Positions 17,809 to 25,251 of a stretch of DNA of 64,000 nucleotides are shown here, piece after piece. The notes beneath the pieces were generated by a model that made no database searches, had not been told where the DNA came from, and saw only the letters and a list, made by a program, of their open reading frames with translations. The translations under genes and the position numbers were made by a program. Each line of letters begins with the position of its first letter. The stretch's first letter is position 1. The stretch is from Bryobacteraceae bacterium. Lineage in GTDB: Bacteria > Acidobacteriota > Terriglobia > Bryobacterales > Bryobacteraceae. Where the stretch lies: positions 1 through 64,000 of the forward strand of contig JAHDVK010000018.1 of assembly GCA_023384675.1 (NCBI GenBank), read 5' to 3'.

Positions 17809-19044
17809 TTACGCCCAGCGCGCAGCGAATCTCCGGCCCTTGGGCGCAAAACTCCGCTTGGCGCCAAACGGCTTCGGCGCGGGCCGGTGCGCTTTCGCCG
17901 CCACGGGCAGCAGGACCACGCCTGGGGCCGCTTCGGGAGACGTCTGACGGGCGAGAGTGAGCGTCAGCGCCCGCTCGATTCGCCGGACTTCGCCCTGCTC
18001 TTCGCGCGTGGCGAACGTCGAGGCCACGCCCCGGCGTCCGGCCCGGCCTGTGCGGCCGACGCGATGGATAAAGTCTTCCGGCGCCTGCGGCAGGTCGAAG
18101 TTGACGACGTGCGCGATGTCGTCGACGTGAATCCCGCGCGCGGCCACATCGGTGGCCACCAGGACGCGGTAGGAGCCTTCCTGGAATCCGCGAAGCGCAC
18201 GGTTTCGCTGGTTCTGGGTGCGGTCTCCATGGATCGCGGCCGCCTTCACGCCTTCCAGGGCCAGCCGTTTGGCCAGCCGGTCCGCCCCGTGCTTTGTCCG
18301 GGCGAATACCAGGAATGAGCCGGCTTCGCGGTGCAAAAGCGCCCTCAGCAGTTCGTGTTTGCGCGTCTTTTCCACTTCGTAAACGTGCAGATCGACGTCC
18401 GCCGCGGGTTTTTCGGCCGAACCGATGGCCACGCGCACCGGCTCCCGCAGATGCTGCCCGATCAGGTGAGCGACGCTCTTCTCGATAGTGGCCGAGAAGA
18501 AAAGCGTCTGCCGCGCCGCCGGAGTAGCCTCGATAATCCGGGTGATTGTGGGCAGGAAGCCCATATCCAGCATGCGGTCCGCTTCGTCGAGGACCAGCAG
18601 ATGGACCTTGTTCAGCTTCACCAGGCGCCGTCCAAGAAAATCGTTCAGCCGCCCAGGCGTAGCAATCAGGACCTGGGCCCCGCGGCGGATGTTGAGAAGC
18701 TGAGAGTTCTCGTTCAGCCCGCCCACCACCACGGCGGCCCTGATGGGCGTCCCGGCGGCGAGTTTCACGAACACTTCGTGGATCTGGATCGCCAGTTCGC
18801 GCGTGGGGGTGAGAATCACCGCTTGCACGCCTTCAGCCACGGGCGGCTCCAGCAGTTGGGAAAGCATCGGCAGGACGAAGGCCAGCGTCTTGCCGCTGCC
18901 GGTTTGGGACGTCGCCACTACGTCGCGGCGATCGAGAGCAGGCGGAATGGCCGCGGTCTGCACAGGGGTTGGTTTTTCAAAGCCATGCGCCGCGAGATTC
19001 CGCTTCAGCACAGCAGACAGGGAAAGGTCAGAGAATTGGTTCAT
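17809..19044 (-). CDS. DEAD-box RNA helicase, RhlE type
   Basis: The 411-residue ATP-dependent RNA helicase has the full motif set: Q motif (FEKPTPVQTAAIP), motif I (TSQTGSGKT), Ia (TPTRELAIQ), Ib (TPGRL), DEAD (VLDEADRMLDMG), SAT (FFSATIEK), and in domain two ARGIHVDDIAHVVNFD and HRVGRTGRAG. A short basic tail (KRSFAPKGRRFAARWA) probably helps RNA binding. Such proteins remodel rRNA and mRNA structure, especially in the cold. It ends at a strong terminator; the 5' flank contains a good extended -10. Confidence 0.93.
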   Translation of the reverse strand: MNQFSDLSLSAVLKRNLAAHGFEKPTPVQTAAIPPALDRRDVVATSQTGSGKTLAFVLPMLSQLLEPPVAEGVQAVILTPTRELAIQIHEVFVKLAAGTPIRAAVVVGGLNENSQLLNIRRGAQVLIATPGRLNDFLGRRLVKLNKVHLLVLDEADRMLDMGFLPTITRIIEATPAARQTLFFSATIEKSVAHLIGQHLREPVRVAIGSAEKPAADVDLHVYEVEKTRKHELLRALLHREAGSFLVFARTKHGADRLAKRLALEGVKAAAIHGDRTQNQRNRALRGFQEGSYRVLVATDVAARGIHVDDIAHVVNFDLPQAPEDFIHRVGRTGRAGRRGVASTFATREEQGEVRRIERALTLTLARQTSPEAAPGVVLLPVAAKAHRPAPKPFGAKRSFAPKGRRFAARWA

Positions 19045-19122
19045 GCAAAGTTGTGTGGGAAGGGGAATCAGCGGACCGGCTTAACGAAAAGGTGGGTAGC
19101 GGACTTCTTCCAGTGCTTTCGT

Positions 19123-19128
19123 AGTATA
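19123..19128 (-). promoter_or_regulatory. Putative -10 element of the rhlE-like gene
   Basis: Read on the minus strand this is TATACT in the context GCTATACTAC, close to a sigma-70 -10 box. It would give a leader of roughly 70 bases before the helicase ATG. No good -35 is seen at 16-18 bases, so the call is tentative. Confidence 0.35.
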
Positions 19129-19132
19129 GCGC

Positions 19133-19159
19133 ACTTTCGCCGTTCGTGATACTTTCGCC
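19133..19159. repeat. Direct repeat ACTTTCGCC (two copies) in a divergent intergenic region
   Basis: ACTTTCGCC occurs at 19133-19141 and again at 19151-19159, an 18-base period, just upstream of the -10-like element of the helicase and upstream of the small membrane protein gene. The spacing of almost two helical turns would suit a dimeric regulator. No regulator is identified. Confidence 0.4.
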
Positions 19160-19176
19160 TCAGGGAGGTCCTGACC

Positions 19177-19350
19177 ATGGATATCGAGTCGCACGGCCCT
19201 TGGGTTTTCCTGGTTGCGATCCCCGTGTTTGTCATCTTCAGCTTCCGCGCGTTCTTCGTGTTCAGCCGCCGGCGCAACCTCAAAAATAAACTGCCGGCGA
19301 AACCACGCCCAACCGGTACTCCGCCGCCAGGTGGGGAGCGGCCCGAGTAA
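19177..19350 (+). CDS. 57-residue single-pass membrane protein
   Basis: This short gene encodes MDIESHGPWVFLVAIPVF and continues as a hydrophobic helix (about residues 9-29, rich in Phe and Val), followed by a basic segment (FSRRRNLKNK) and a proline-rich tail ending GGERPE. The layout predicts one transmembrane helix with the basic end in the cytoplasm. GGGAGG lies eight bases before the ATG, which strongly supports translation. It sits divergently from the helicase gene and 43 bases before the dienelactone hydrolase gene. I do not recognise a family. Confidence 0.7.
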   Translation: MDIESHGPWVFLVAIPVFVIFSFRAFFVFSRRRNLKNKLPAKPRPTGTPPPGGERPE

Positions 19351-19393
19351 CCCCGCCTGTGTTATTCTCGCCTCTACCCGGAAGGGGCTATTC

Positions 19394-20290
19394 ATGGACA
19401 GAAAGAAAGCATCTGATTACCCGCAAGAGGTCTTGCGCTTGTTCGACCGCTACGCCCACGGCGAAATCGACCGCCGCGGGTTTCTAGAAGGCGCGCAGAG
19501 GTACGCTGCCGCCGGCGTCACGGCCGCGGCGATGTTCGAAAGCCTGCGGCCCAACTACGCCCTGGCGCAGCAGGTGCCCAAAGACGACAGCCGGATCCGG
19601 ACCGAGATCGTCACGGTAGAGTCCCCCAAGGGCAATGGCAGCATCAAAGGGCCGCTCGTGCGGCCGGCGCAGGCTTCCGGAAAACTCCCGGGCGTGCTGG
19701 TGATCCATGAGAACCGCGGCCTCACGCCCTACATCGAGGACGTGGCGCGCCGCCTCGGAGTGGCGGGCTTTCTGGCCTTCGCGCCCGATGGCCTCACCAG
19801 CCTTGGCGGCTATCCCCCCGGCGACGAGGACCAGGCTCGCGCCATGTTCCCCAAGGTGGACCGAGCCAAGATGACCGAGGATTTCGAAGCCGCCGCGCGC
19901 TGGCTCAAGTCGCACGCGGAGTGCAACGGCAGGATCGGCGTCGTGGGCTTCTGCTTTGGCGGGGCGATGACGAACGCCATGGCCGTCCGCCTAGGGGCGG
20001 ACCTGGCGGCCGGCGTCCCCTACTATGGCGGTCAGGCGCCCGCCGCCGATGTCCCCAAAATCAAGGCCGCGCTTCAATTGCACTACGCCAGCCTCGACAC
20101 GCGCGTCAACGCCGGGTGGCCCGCCTATGAGGAAGCGCTGAAGGCCAACGGCGTCAACTACACGATGTATATGTATGAGGGCGCCAACCACGCCTTCCAT
20201 AACGACTCGACGCCAAGATACGATGAAGCGGCCGCAAAACTCGCCTGGCAGCGCACGCTTGAGTTTCTGAACCAGCATTTGCGCCCGTGA
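19394..20290 (+). CDS. Exported dienelactone hydrolase family protein
   Basis: This 298-residue alpha/beta-hydrolase resembles dienelactone hydrolase. The nucleophile is the Cys of GVVGFCFGGAM, with Asp in YASLDTRVNAG and His in EGANHAFHND. The modulating Glu is in LVIHENRGLTPY. An N-terminal segment (IDRRGFLEGAQRYAAAGVTAAAMF) looks like a Tat-type signal, so it may act in the periplasm. GGAAGGGG six bases before the ATG at 19394 fixes the start. The natural substrate is not evident; relatives cleave lactones or small esters. Confidence 0.88.
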   Translation: MDRKKASDYPQEVLRLFDRYAHGEIDRRGFLEGAQRYAAAGVTAAAMFESLRPNYALAQQVPKDDSRIRTEIVTVESPKGNGSIKGPLVRPAQASGKLPGVLVIHENRGLTPYIEDVARRLGVAGFLAFAPDGLTSLGGYPPGDEDQARAMFPKVDRAKMTEDFEAAARWLKSHAECNGRIGVVGFCFGGAMTNAMAVRLGADLAAGVPYYGGQAPAADVPKIKAALQLHYASLDTRVNAGWPAYEEALKANGVNYTMYMYEGANHAFHNDSTPRYDEAAAKLAWQRTLEFLNQHLRP

Positions 20291-20295
20291 GTTGC

Positions 20296-20312
20296 AGGCC
20301 GGGAAGCCCGGT
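20296..20312. terminator. Possible shared hairpin terminator between convergent genes
   Basis: GGCCGGG, AAG, CCCGGTC form a 7-bp stem (one G-T pair) exactly between the dienelactone hydrolase gene and the DUF1326 gene. There is no T tract, so termination is only suggested. Confidence 0.3.
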
Positions 20313-20996
20313 CTAGGACGGGCGCACGGGCGCGGCTCCTTCAGCGGCTATCCGGAATGAGCCGAAATAGCCCCGGACGCCCGGCTCCTGCTTGTTCCAG
20401 CGCTGTTCGAGTTCGCTGCCCTCGTATGCGGTGTGTAGTGTCGTGCTCAGGGTGGCCTCGGCCAGGGGGATGAACGGGTCGTACCATGTGGTCGAGCCGG
20501 GCAACGAATCTTCGCTGGGATTCGCCTTGCGAACTTCCATCCGGATCAGTCCCGGCACGCGAAGCGATGCGCGGTTCGATTCCCGGGTGAATTCGATTTG
20601 TTCCGTTCGCCGGTCCACCACCTCGCCGAGCAGTTCGGGGAAATGGCGCTTCAGCCAGCGGGCCGAGGCCTCCTGCTGAGCCGCGGTGGCGCCCTTGTCG
20701 AGCACCAGCACGCTCCGCCGGGGCGGCTGCCCCTGGCTCAGTGTGGCTTGCGAACGGATGACCAGTGCCAGGCGGGTCCCGGAGAGATCCACTCCTTCGA
20801 AGGAACCCTTGGTGAACCGCCACCCGAGAGTCGCCTCGGTGCCGCCCGTGACGCTTTCGCCGGACCACTCGCAATAGCACCCGTAAACATGATTCGAGCG
20901 GTCCTCGAGGTAATCGCCTTCCACAGCCGCCTCTTGCGCCATGCCGGGCGGCATGACGAGGGGCAGGCAGAACCAGATGCACAGGAACCGCGGCAT
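20313..20996 (-). CDS. Exported DUF1326-domain protein
   Basis: This 227-residue protein has a signal peptide (MPRFLCIWFCLPLVMPPGMAQ) and then the DUF1326 signature GDYLEDRSNHVYGCYCEWSG, in which a Cys-x-Cys pair may bind metal or be redox active. The family has no known function and is common in soil bacteria. AGGAGG five bases before the ATG at 20996 settles the start. The C-terminal half is beta-rich. Confidence 0.82.
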   Translation of the reverse strand: MPRFLCIWFCLPLVMPPGMAQEAAVEGDYLEDRSNHVYGCYCEWSGESVTGGTEATLGWRFTKGSFEGVDLSGTRLALVIRSQATLSQGQPPRRSVLVLDKGATAAQQEASARWLKRHFPELLGEVVDRRTEQIEFTRESNRASLRVPGLIRMEVRKANPSEDSLPGSTTWYDPFIPLAEATLSTTLHTAYEGSELEQRWNKQEPGVRGYFGSFRIAAEGAAPVRPS

Positions 20997-21140
20997 AATC
21001 GCCTCCTGCTTTCTGGGGCCATTATACCTGGAAAATCGGATGTCCATCTCTGATTTCGTGGCCCCTCTGAGGATTACCTGCCAGTTGACAGCGGTGGCTG
21101 GTGAATGGTGGTCTGGTACAAACCTGCCTTCACGCGGCGA

Positions 21141-21160
21141 CCCCCACCTGACGGGTGTGT
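21141..21160. repeat. Degenerate REP-like palindrome (third copy)
   Basis: CCCCCACC-TGAC-GGGTGTGT matches the left arm and TGAC loop of the palindrome at 21193-21212, in the same orientation, with a decayed right arm. It is probably a relic of the same repeat family. Confidence 0.6.
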
Positions 21161-21192
21161 GAAAGAATGTCCGATGCGCTCTCCGGCGTCTA

Positions 21193-21265
21193 CCCCCACC
21201 TGACGGTGGGGGCTCATAAGCACCTTTTTTTCAATAACTTGTGAGCCTCCACCGTCAGGTGGAGG
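21193..21265. repeat. REPIN-like inverted pair of REP palindromes
   Basis: Two palindromes face each other. The left one (21193-21212) is CCCCCACC-TGAC-GGTGGGGG and the right one (21246-21265) is CCTCCACC-GTCA-GGTGGAGG, each with a perfect 8-bp stem and 4-base loop; the loops are reverse complements. The inner flanks also pair: CTCATAAG (21213-21220) against CTTGTGAG (21238-21245), one mismatch. The 17-base centre contains seven consecutive T. This is the architecture of REPINs, which RAYT transposases mobilise. The whole 336-base gap between the DUF1326 gene and galT holds nothing else that I can see. Confidence 0.75.
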
Positions 21266-21332
21266 TCGAAGCGGTGGGCGCCTGGCCCGCAGCGTTCGAT
21301 TCTTCCACACACGCGTCAGCCGGCAGGCACGC

Positions 21333-22346
21333 CTACAGACCGTTGCGCTCAGGCGCGATCTCGCGGAGAAACCGCGCCGCCTCTTCGGGCGGGGTGGGAT
21401 TGATGTAGAAGCCGCTGCCCCATTCGAAGCCCGCCACCTTGGTCAGCTTGGGCATGATTTCAACGTGCCAGTGGTAGTGTTCGAGCGGGCTGTCCTGAAC
21501 CGGAGCGCTGTGGAGGATGATGTTGTAGGGCGGGTTTTCGAGCGCCTGATCGATCTTCCTGAGGGTGTGATTCAGCGCCCAGCCGAGGTTGTGAATCGCT
21601 TCGGTTCCCAGGCTTTCGTAGTGGGATTCGTGGCGGCGCGGGACGATCCAGGTTTCGAACGGGAAGCGGGAGGCGTACGGACAGAGGACCACGAAATGGC
21701 CGGTTTCCAGCACCACGCGGGTTTTTGAATCCACTTCCTGCGCCAGAATGTCGCAAAAAACGCAGCGGTCGCGGAACTCGAAATAGCGGAGGGCGCCATC
21801 GAGTTCCTCCTGGACGCGTTTGGGCACCACGGGCAGGGCGATGAGTTGCGAGTGCGGATGCTCGAGCGAGGCGCCGGCGAGTTCGCCGTGGTTCTTGAAG
21901 ACGAGGATGTAGCGCAGGCGGTGGTCTTTGCGCAGGTCGAGGATGCGGTCGCGGACGGCGAACATGACATCGGCCACCTGCTTTTCCGGCAGGGTTGCCA
22001 GCGAGGCCAGATGATCGGTGGATTCGAGGATCACCTCGTGCGCGCCGACGCCGTTCATGCGGTCGTAGAGGCCCTCGCCTTTGCGGTCGAGGTCGCCTTC
22101 GACGCGCAGCGCGGGGAACTTGCTGGGGATCACGCGCAGGGTCCAACCGGGTTCGTTGGGGTTGCCGGAGGTGCGGTAGGCCAGCACTTCGGGCGGGGTT
22201 TTGGATTCGTTTCCGGGGCAAAAGGGGCAGAAGCGCGAGGCGGAGGGGATCACGCGCTCGCGAGTGAAATCGGTTGGGCGGCGGGCGCGATCGGTGGCGA
22301 TGATCACCCACCGGCCGGTGATCGGGTCTTTTCGAAGGTCAGGCAA
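21333..22346 (-). CDS. galT: Galactose-1-phosphate uridylyltransferase
   Basis: This 337-residue Leloir-pathway enzyme swaps UDP between UDP-glucose and galactose-1-phosphate. The active-site signature is GASLEHPHSQLIALP, whose His is uridylylated. Zinc-site cysteines appear in FCPFCPG and CVFCDI, and the second HIT-like site in EHYHWHVEI. Homologues start with a PDLRKDP-like sequence, which matches a TTG start at 22346, four bases after the yraN stop. The ATG further upstream would overlap yraN. galT is last in an operon of four. Confidence 0.9.
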   Translation of the reverse strand: MPDLRKDPITGRWVIIATDRARRPTDFTRERVIPSASRFCPFCPGNESKTPPEVLAYRTSGNPNEPGWTLRVIPSKFPALRVEGDLDRKGEGLYDRMNGVGAHEVILESTDHLASLATLPEKQVADVMFAVRDRILDLRKDHRLRYILVFKNHGELAGASLEHPHSQLIALPVVPKRVQEELDGALRYFEFRDRCVFCDILAQEVDSKTRVVLETGHFVVLCPYASRFPFETWIVPRRHESHYESLGTEAIHNLGWALNHTLRKIDQALENPPYNIILHSAPVQDSPLEHYHWHVEIMPKLTKVAGFEWGSGFYINPTPPEEAARFLREIAPERNGL

Positions 22347-22350
22347 GAAA

Positions 22351-22806
22351 TCACAGTATATAGGATCGGCGCCTCGGCTGCGCCGCCCGCAGGGGTTCAT
22401 CGGCGTGCAGCGAAATGCGGGGAGGATTGCTCATCACCACCGTGACGACATCGAAGCGCAACTGCTCCGGCGCGGCGTTCAGCTTCCAGGCGTAGGCCTG
22501 GATTCCCCTCAGCAGCGCCGCCCGTTTGACGCCGTGGAGCGCCTGTTCAGGCGCGGCCAGTTCGTCCGAGGTGCGGGCCTTTACTTCGACGAAGACCAGC
22601 CGCCCCTGGTGGCGGGCGACGATGTCGATCTCGGATAAGTGTTTACGGTCGAACCAGTTGCGGTCGATGATCACATAGCCGCGGGCTTCGAGGTAGCGGC
22701 AGGCGATGTCTTCGGCGATGCGCCCGAGCGCGTGCGCGGGGGTCAGCCGGCGGCGGTAAGCGCGGGCGCGAAGCGCGTCAATCACACGCCAAAATGCGCG
22801 AAACAT
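22351..22806 (-). CDS. yraN: YraN/UPF0102-family nuclease-like protein
   Basis: This 151-residue protein has the restriction-endonuclease-like fold of the YraN (UPF0102) family. The catalytic-type residues are visible in order: AEDIACRYLEARGY, the Glu-Asp of LSEIDIVAR, and the Glu-x-Lys of VFVEVKART. The family has been linked to DNA processing but its role is not settled. It starts three bases after the methyltransferase stop. Confidence 0.88.
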   Translation of the reverse strand: MFRAFWRVIDALRARAYRRRLTPAHALGRIAEDIACRYLEARGYVIIDRNWFDRKHLSEIDIVARHQGRLVFVEVKARTSDELAAPEQALHGVKRAALLRGIQAYAWKLNAAPEQLRFDVVTVVMSNPPRISLHADEPLRAAQPRRRSYIL

Positions 22807-22809
22807 CGC

Positions 22810-23346
22810 TTATTTGAGCACTTCGAACTCGAATTCCATCACTTTTCCGCGCACGACGTAGCACAGGTAGTGTTCCCAGAAGCGGCGGAAGCGCGGGAAG
22901 GCGTTGACGAGCAGTTCGAAGCCCATGTACCTCCACAATGCTAGTAGGCGGAGGCGCACTTTTTTCTCACGCAAACGCACGGGCGAGTAATAGTCGTAGC
23001 CGGCGTGGTCCTCGCCGAAGTAGCGGAAAGAGAACGAATTCAGGTGCCAGCGGTGGGTGGGGTCGCAGAAAGAGCTGAAGTCGGTGTAGTGGGGCGTGGC
23101 CAGATGAATGCGGCCGCCGGGGCGCACGAGGCGGTGGAATTCCTCCATGGCGCGGACGACGTCGGCGACGTGCTCAATCACGTGGATGGCGTAGAGTTCG
23201 TCGAAACTGTTGTCCCGAAAAGGGTAGGGAAAGCGGTCGAGGTCGCAGAGGACGTCGGCGCGGGTGCGCGGATTGCGGTCCACGCCGATGGCGCCGGCCC
23301 GCTTGTTGCGGCCGCAGCCGACATCCAGGATCCGGGGTTGGCTCAC
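22810..23346 (-). CDS. Class I SAM-dependent methyltransferase
   Basis: This 178-residue protein has the Rossmann methyltransferase core: motif I ILDVGCGRNK, an acidic residue at GVDRNP, motif II-like FDELYAIHVIEHV and the post-motif LVRPGGRIHLATPHY. It resembles the small-molecule methyltransferases found in glycan or lipid gene clusters, but the acceptor is unknown. The start codon is GTG, nine bases after the aminotransferase stop. Confidence 0.85.
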   Translation of the reverse strand: MSQPRILDVGCGRNKRAGAIGVDRNPRTRADVLCDLDRFPYPFRDNSFDELYAIHVIEHVADVVRAMEEFHRLVRPGGRIHLATPHYTDFSSFCDPTHRWHLNSFSFRYFGEDHAGYDYYSPVRLREKKVRLRLLALWRYMGFELLVNAFPRFRRFWEHYLCYVVRGKVMEFEFEVLK

Positions 23347-23355
23347 GGCTCCAGT

Positions 23356-24702
23356 TTAGCGGCAGAGCGAGCCGAGGATGTCCTCGATGGTATCGAGGGC
23401 GAACGAGGCCTGCTCGTGCGTGAGGACCAGCGGGGGCGCGAGGCGCACGGAGTTCTGGCCCGCGCCCAGAATGAGGATGCCGCGATGGAAGGCGCGTTGG
23501 ACGATTTCGTTGCGCAGTTCCGGGGCGCGCTCGCGGCTTTCGCGGTCCTTGACGATTTCGAAGCCCAGCATGAGGCCGAGCCCGCGCACGTCGCCGACGA
23601 TGGGGAAGCGCTCCGGCCATGTCAGCATACGCTCTTTCATGGCGCCGCCGACCTGGGCCGCGTTTTCGACGAGTTCCTCTTCGAGCAGTTCGAGTGTCGC
23701 CAGCGAGGCGGCGACGGCGACGGGGTTGCCTCCAAAGGTGGAGGCGTGGGCGCCCGGCTTCCACTGCATGAACTGAGCTTTCGCCACCGTGGCGCCGAGC
23801 GGCAGGCCCGAGGCGATGCCCTTGGCGAGCGCGATGATATCCGGATCGGCGCCGAAGTGCTCGTGCGCGAACATCTTCCCCGTGCGGCCCATGCCGGACT
23901 GCACTTCGTCCATCACCAGCAGAATGCCGTGGCGGCGGGCGACGGCCTGGAGTTCGTCGAAAAACTTCCGCGGCGGGACAACGTAGCCGCCTTCGCCCTG
24001 GACGGGTTCGACAAAGATCGCGGCCACTTCGTTGGCGGGCAGGATCGTCTTGAAGAGCGTGTCCTCCAGCACCTTCACACATTCCACGTGGCAGGTGTCT
24101 GGCTGCTTGCCGTAGGCGCAACGGTAGCAGTAGGCATAGGGAATGTGGGTTACGCCGCCGGGCAGCGGGGCGAAGCCTTGCTTCTGGACGGCTTTCGACC
24201 CGGTGAGCGACAAGGCGCCCATGGTGCGGCCGTGGAATCCGCCGAGGAAGCTGATGAATTTGTCCCGTCCGGTGCTGTAGCGCGCCATCTTGAGGGCCGC
24301 TTCGATGGCCTCCGCTCCGGAATTGCTGAAAAAGACCCGGCGGGGTTCGGGGGTGGAGCACCGGGCAACGAGTTTCTCGGCCAGTTCCACCATGTTCTCG
24401 TAATAGAAGTCCGTGCCGGACATGTGGAGGAACTTTTCGGCCTGGGCGCGAATGGCCGCTACGACCCTGGGGTGCGAGTGGCCCGTGGCGACGACGGCGA
24501 TGCCGGCATTCATGTCGAGGAAGCGATTGCCGTCCACGTCTTCGACCACGGCGCCTTCGCCCCGGGCGATCACCAGCGGGTAGTCGCGAGTATAGGATGG
24601 CGACATCACGGCATGGTCGCGGGCGACAATTGCGGCGGCCCGCGGACCGGGCAGAGGCGTCACCAGATGCGGCAACGACGGGGAAACAGAGACTTTGATC
24701 AT
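23356..24702 (-). CDS. Class III aminotransferase (GABA/acetylornithine type)
   Basis: This 448-residue PLP enzyme belongs to the class III aminotransferases. The cofactor lysine is in IIALAKGIASGLPLGA, with VMDEVQSGMGRTGK carrying the PLP-ring Asp, and FFSNSGAEAIEAALKMAR binding the phosphate. An insertion rich in Cys (AYCYRCAYGKQPDTC) is seen in the broad 4-aminobutyrate/ornithine subgroup. The donor cannot be decided from sequence. GGGAGG upstream of the ATG marks this as the first gene of the operon, with its promoter in the 24703-24906 gap. Confidence 0.88.
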   Translation of the reverse strand: MIKVSVSPSLPHLVTPLPGPRAAAIVARDHAVMSPSYTRDYPLVIARGEGAVVEDVDGNRFLDMNAGIAVVATGHSHPRVVAAIRAQAEKFLHMSGTDFYYENMVELAEKLVARCSTPEPRRVFFSNSGAEAIEAALKMARYSTGRDKFISFLGGFHGRTMGALSLTGSKAVQKQGFAPLPGGVTHIPYAYCYRCAYGKQPDTCHVECVKVLEDTLFKTILPANEVAAIFVEPVQGEGGYVVPPRKFFDELQAVARRHGILLVMDEVQSGMGRTGKMFAHEHFGADPDIIALAKGIASGLPLGATVAKAQFMQWKPGAHASTFGGNPVAVAASLATLELLEEELVENAAQVGGAMKERMLTWPERFPIVGDVRGLGLMLGFEIVKDRESRERAPELRNEIVQRAFHRGILILGAGQNSVRLAPPLVLTHEQASFALDTIEDILGSLCR

Positions 24703-24906
24703 GGAATACCTCCCTGACTCTTTGATCTTGCGATTGAGGGGAAACCGGCCGCAGAGGGGCGCTTCGGCTAGTCGCAGCCGAACAGGGAGGGACGTGCATG
24801 GGCGGGCGTCGCCAGCATCCTTCTCATTTTAAGGGTTTGCGGAGAACTGGACAATCCCGTGAAGGCCGTACGGGTGGGAATGATACGATTTTGCATGGAG
24901 GCTTGA

Positions 24907-25242
24907 TTGTCACAACTTCCTTTTGAAATCTCGCCCGCCGAGGCCCAGCAGCAGGTGGCCGCCGGCAAGGCGGTCTTGATTGATGTGCGCGAAGAACTGG
25001 AGTTTCAGATGGCGCGCATTGACGGCGCGGAGTTGATCCCGATGAACACGATTCCGCAACACCTGCAGCGGCTCGATGGCCTGGCGGATGAGAAACTACT
25101 GGTGGTTTACTGCCATCACGGGATGCGCAGCCTCAATGTTGTCAACTGGTTGCGGCAGCAGGGGGTGGCGAATTGCGTGTCGATGGCGGGCGGAATCGAG
25201 TTGTGGAGCGCGCAGGTGGATCCCCAGGTGCCGCGATATTGA
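24907..25242 (+). CDS. Rhodanese-like sulfurtransferase, single domain
   Basis: The 111-residue protein is a single rhodanese domain: LIDVREELEFQMARIDGA is the CH2A-type motif, and VVYCHHGMRS contains the catalytic loop with the persulfide-forming Cys, followed by AGGIELWS. Such proteins move sulfane sulfur or act as thiol redox partners. The start is TTG at 24907, with GGAGG five bases upstream. It leads the operon containing the putative selenoprotein, and the 9-base gap to that gene implies a linked role. Confidence 0.9.
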   Translation: MSQLPFEISPAEAQQQVAAGKAVLIDVREELEFQMARIDGAELIPMNTIPQHLQRLDGLADEKLLVVYCHHGMRSLNVVNWLRQQGVANCVSMAGGIELWSAQVDPQVPRY

Positions 25243-25251
25243 GGTAACTCG

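Noticed and set aside
23005-24717. A 570-codon plus-strand frame opposite the aminotransferase and methyltransferase.
   Set aside because: The minus-strand genes have full PLP and SAM motifs, and the plus-strand translation has none.
24703-24906. A sigma-70 promoter for the rhodanese operon (TGGACA at 24848 and TACGAT at 24884).
   Set aside because: The spacing of 30 bases is far beyond the 16-18 needed, and no better pair was found.
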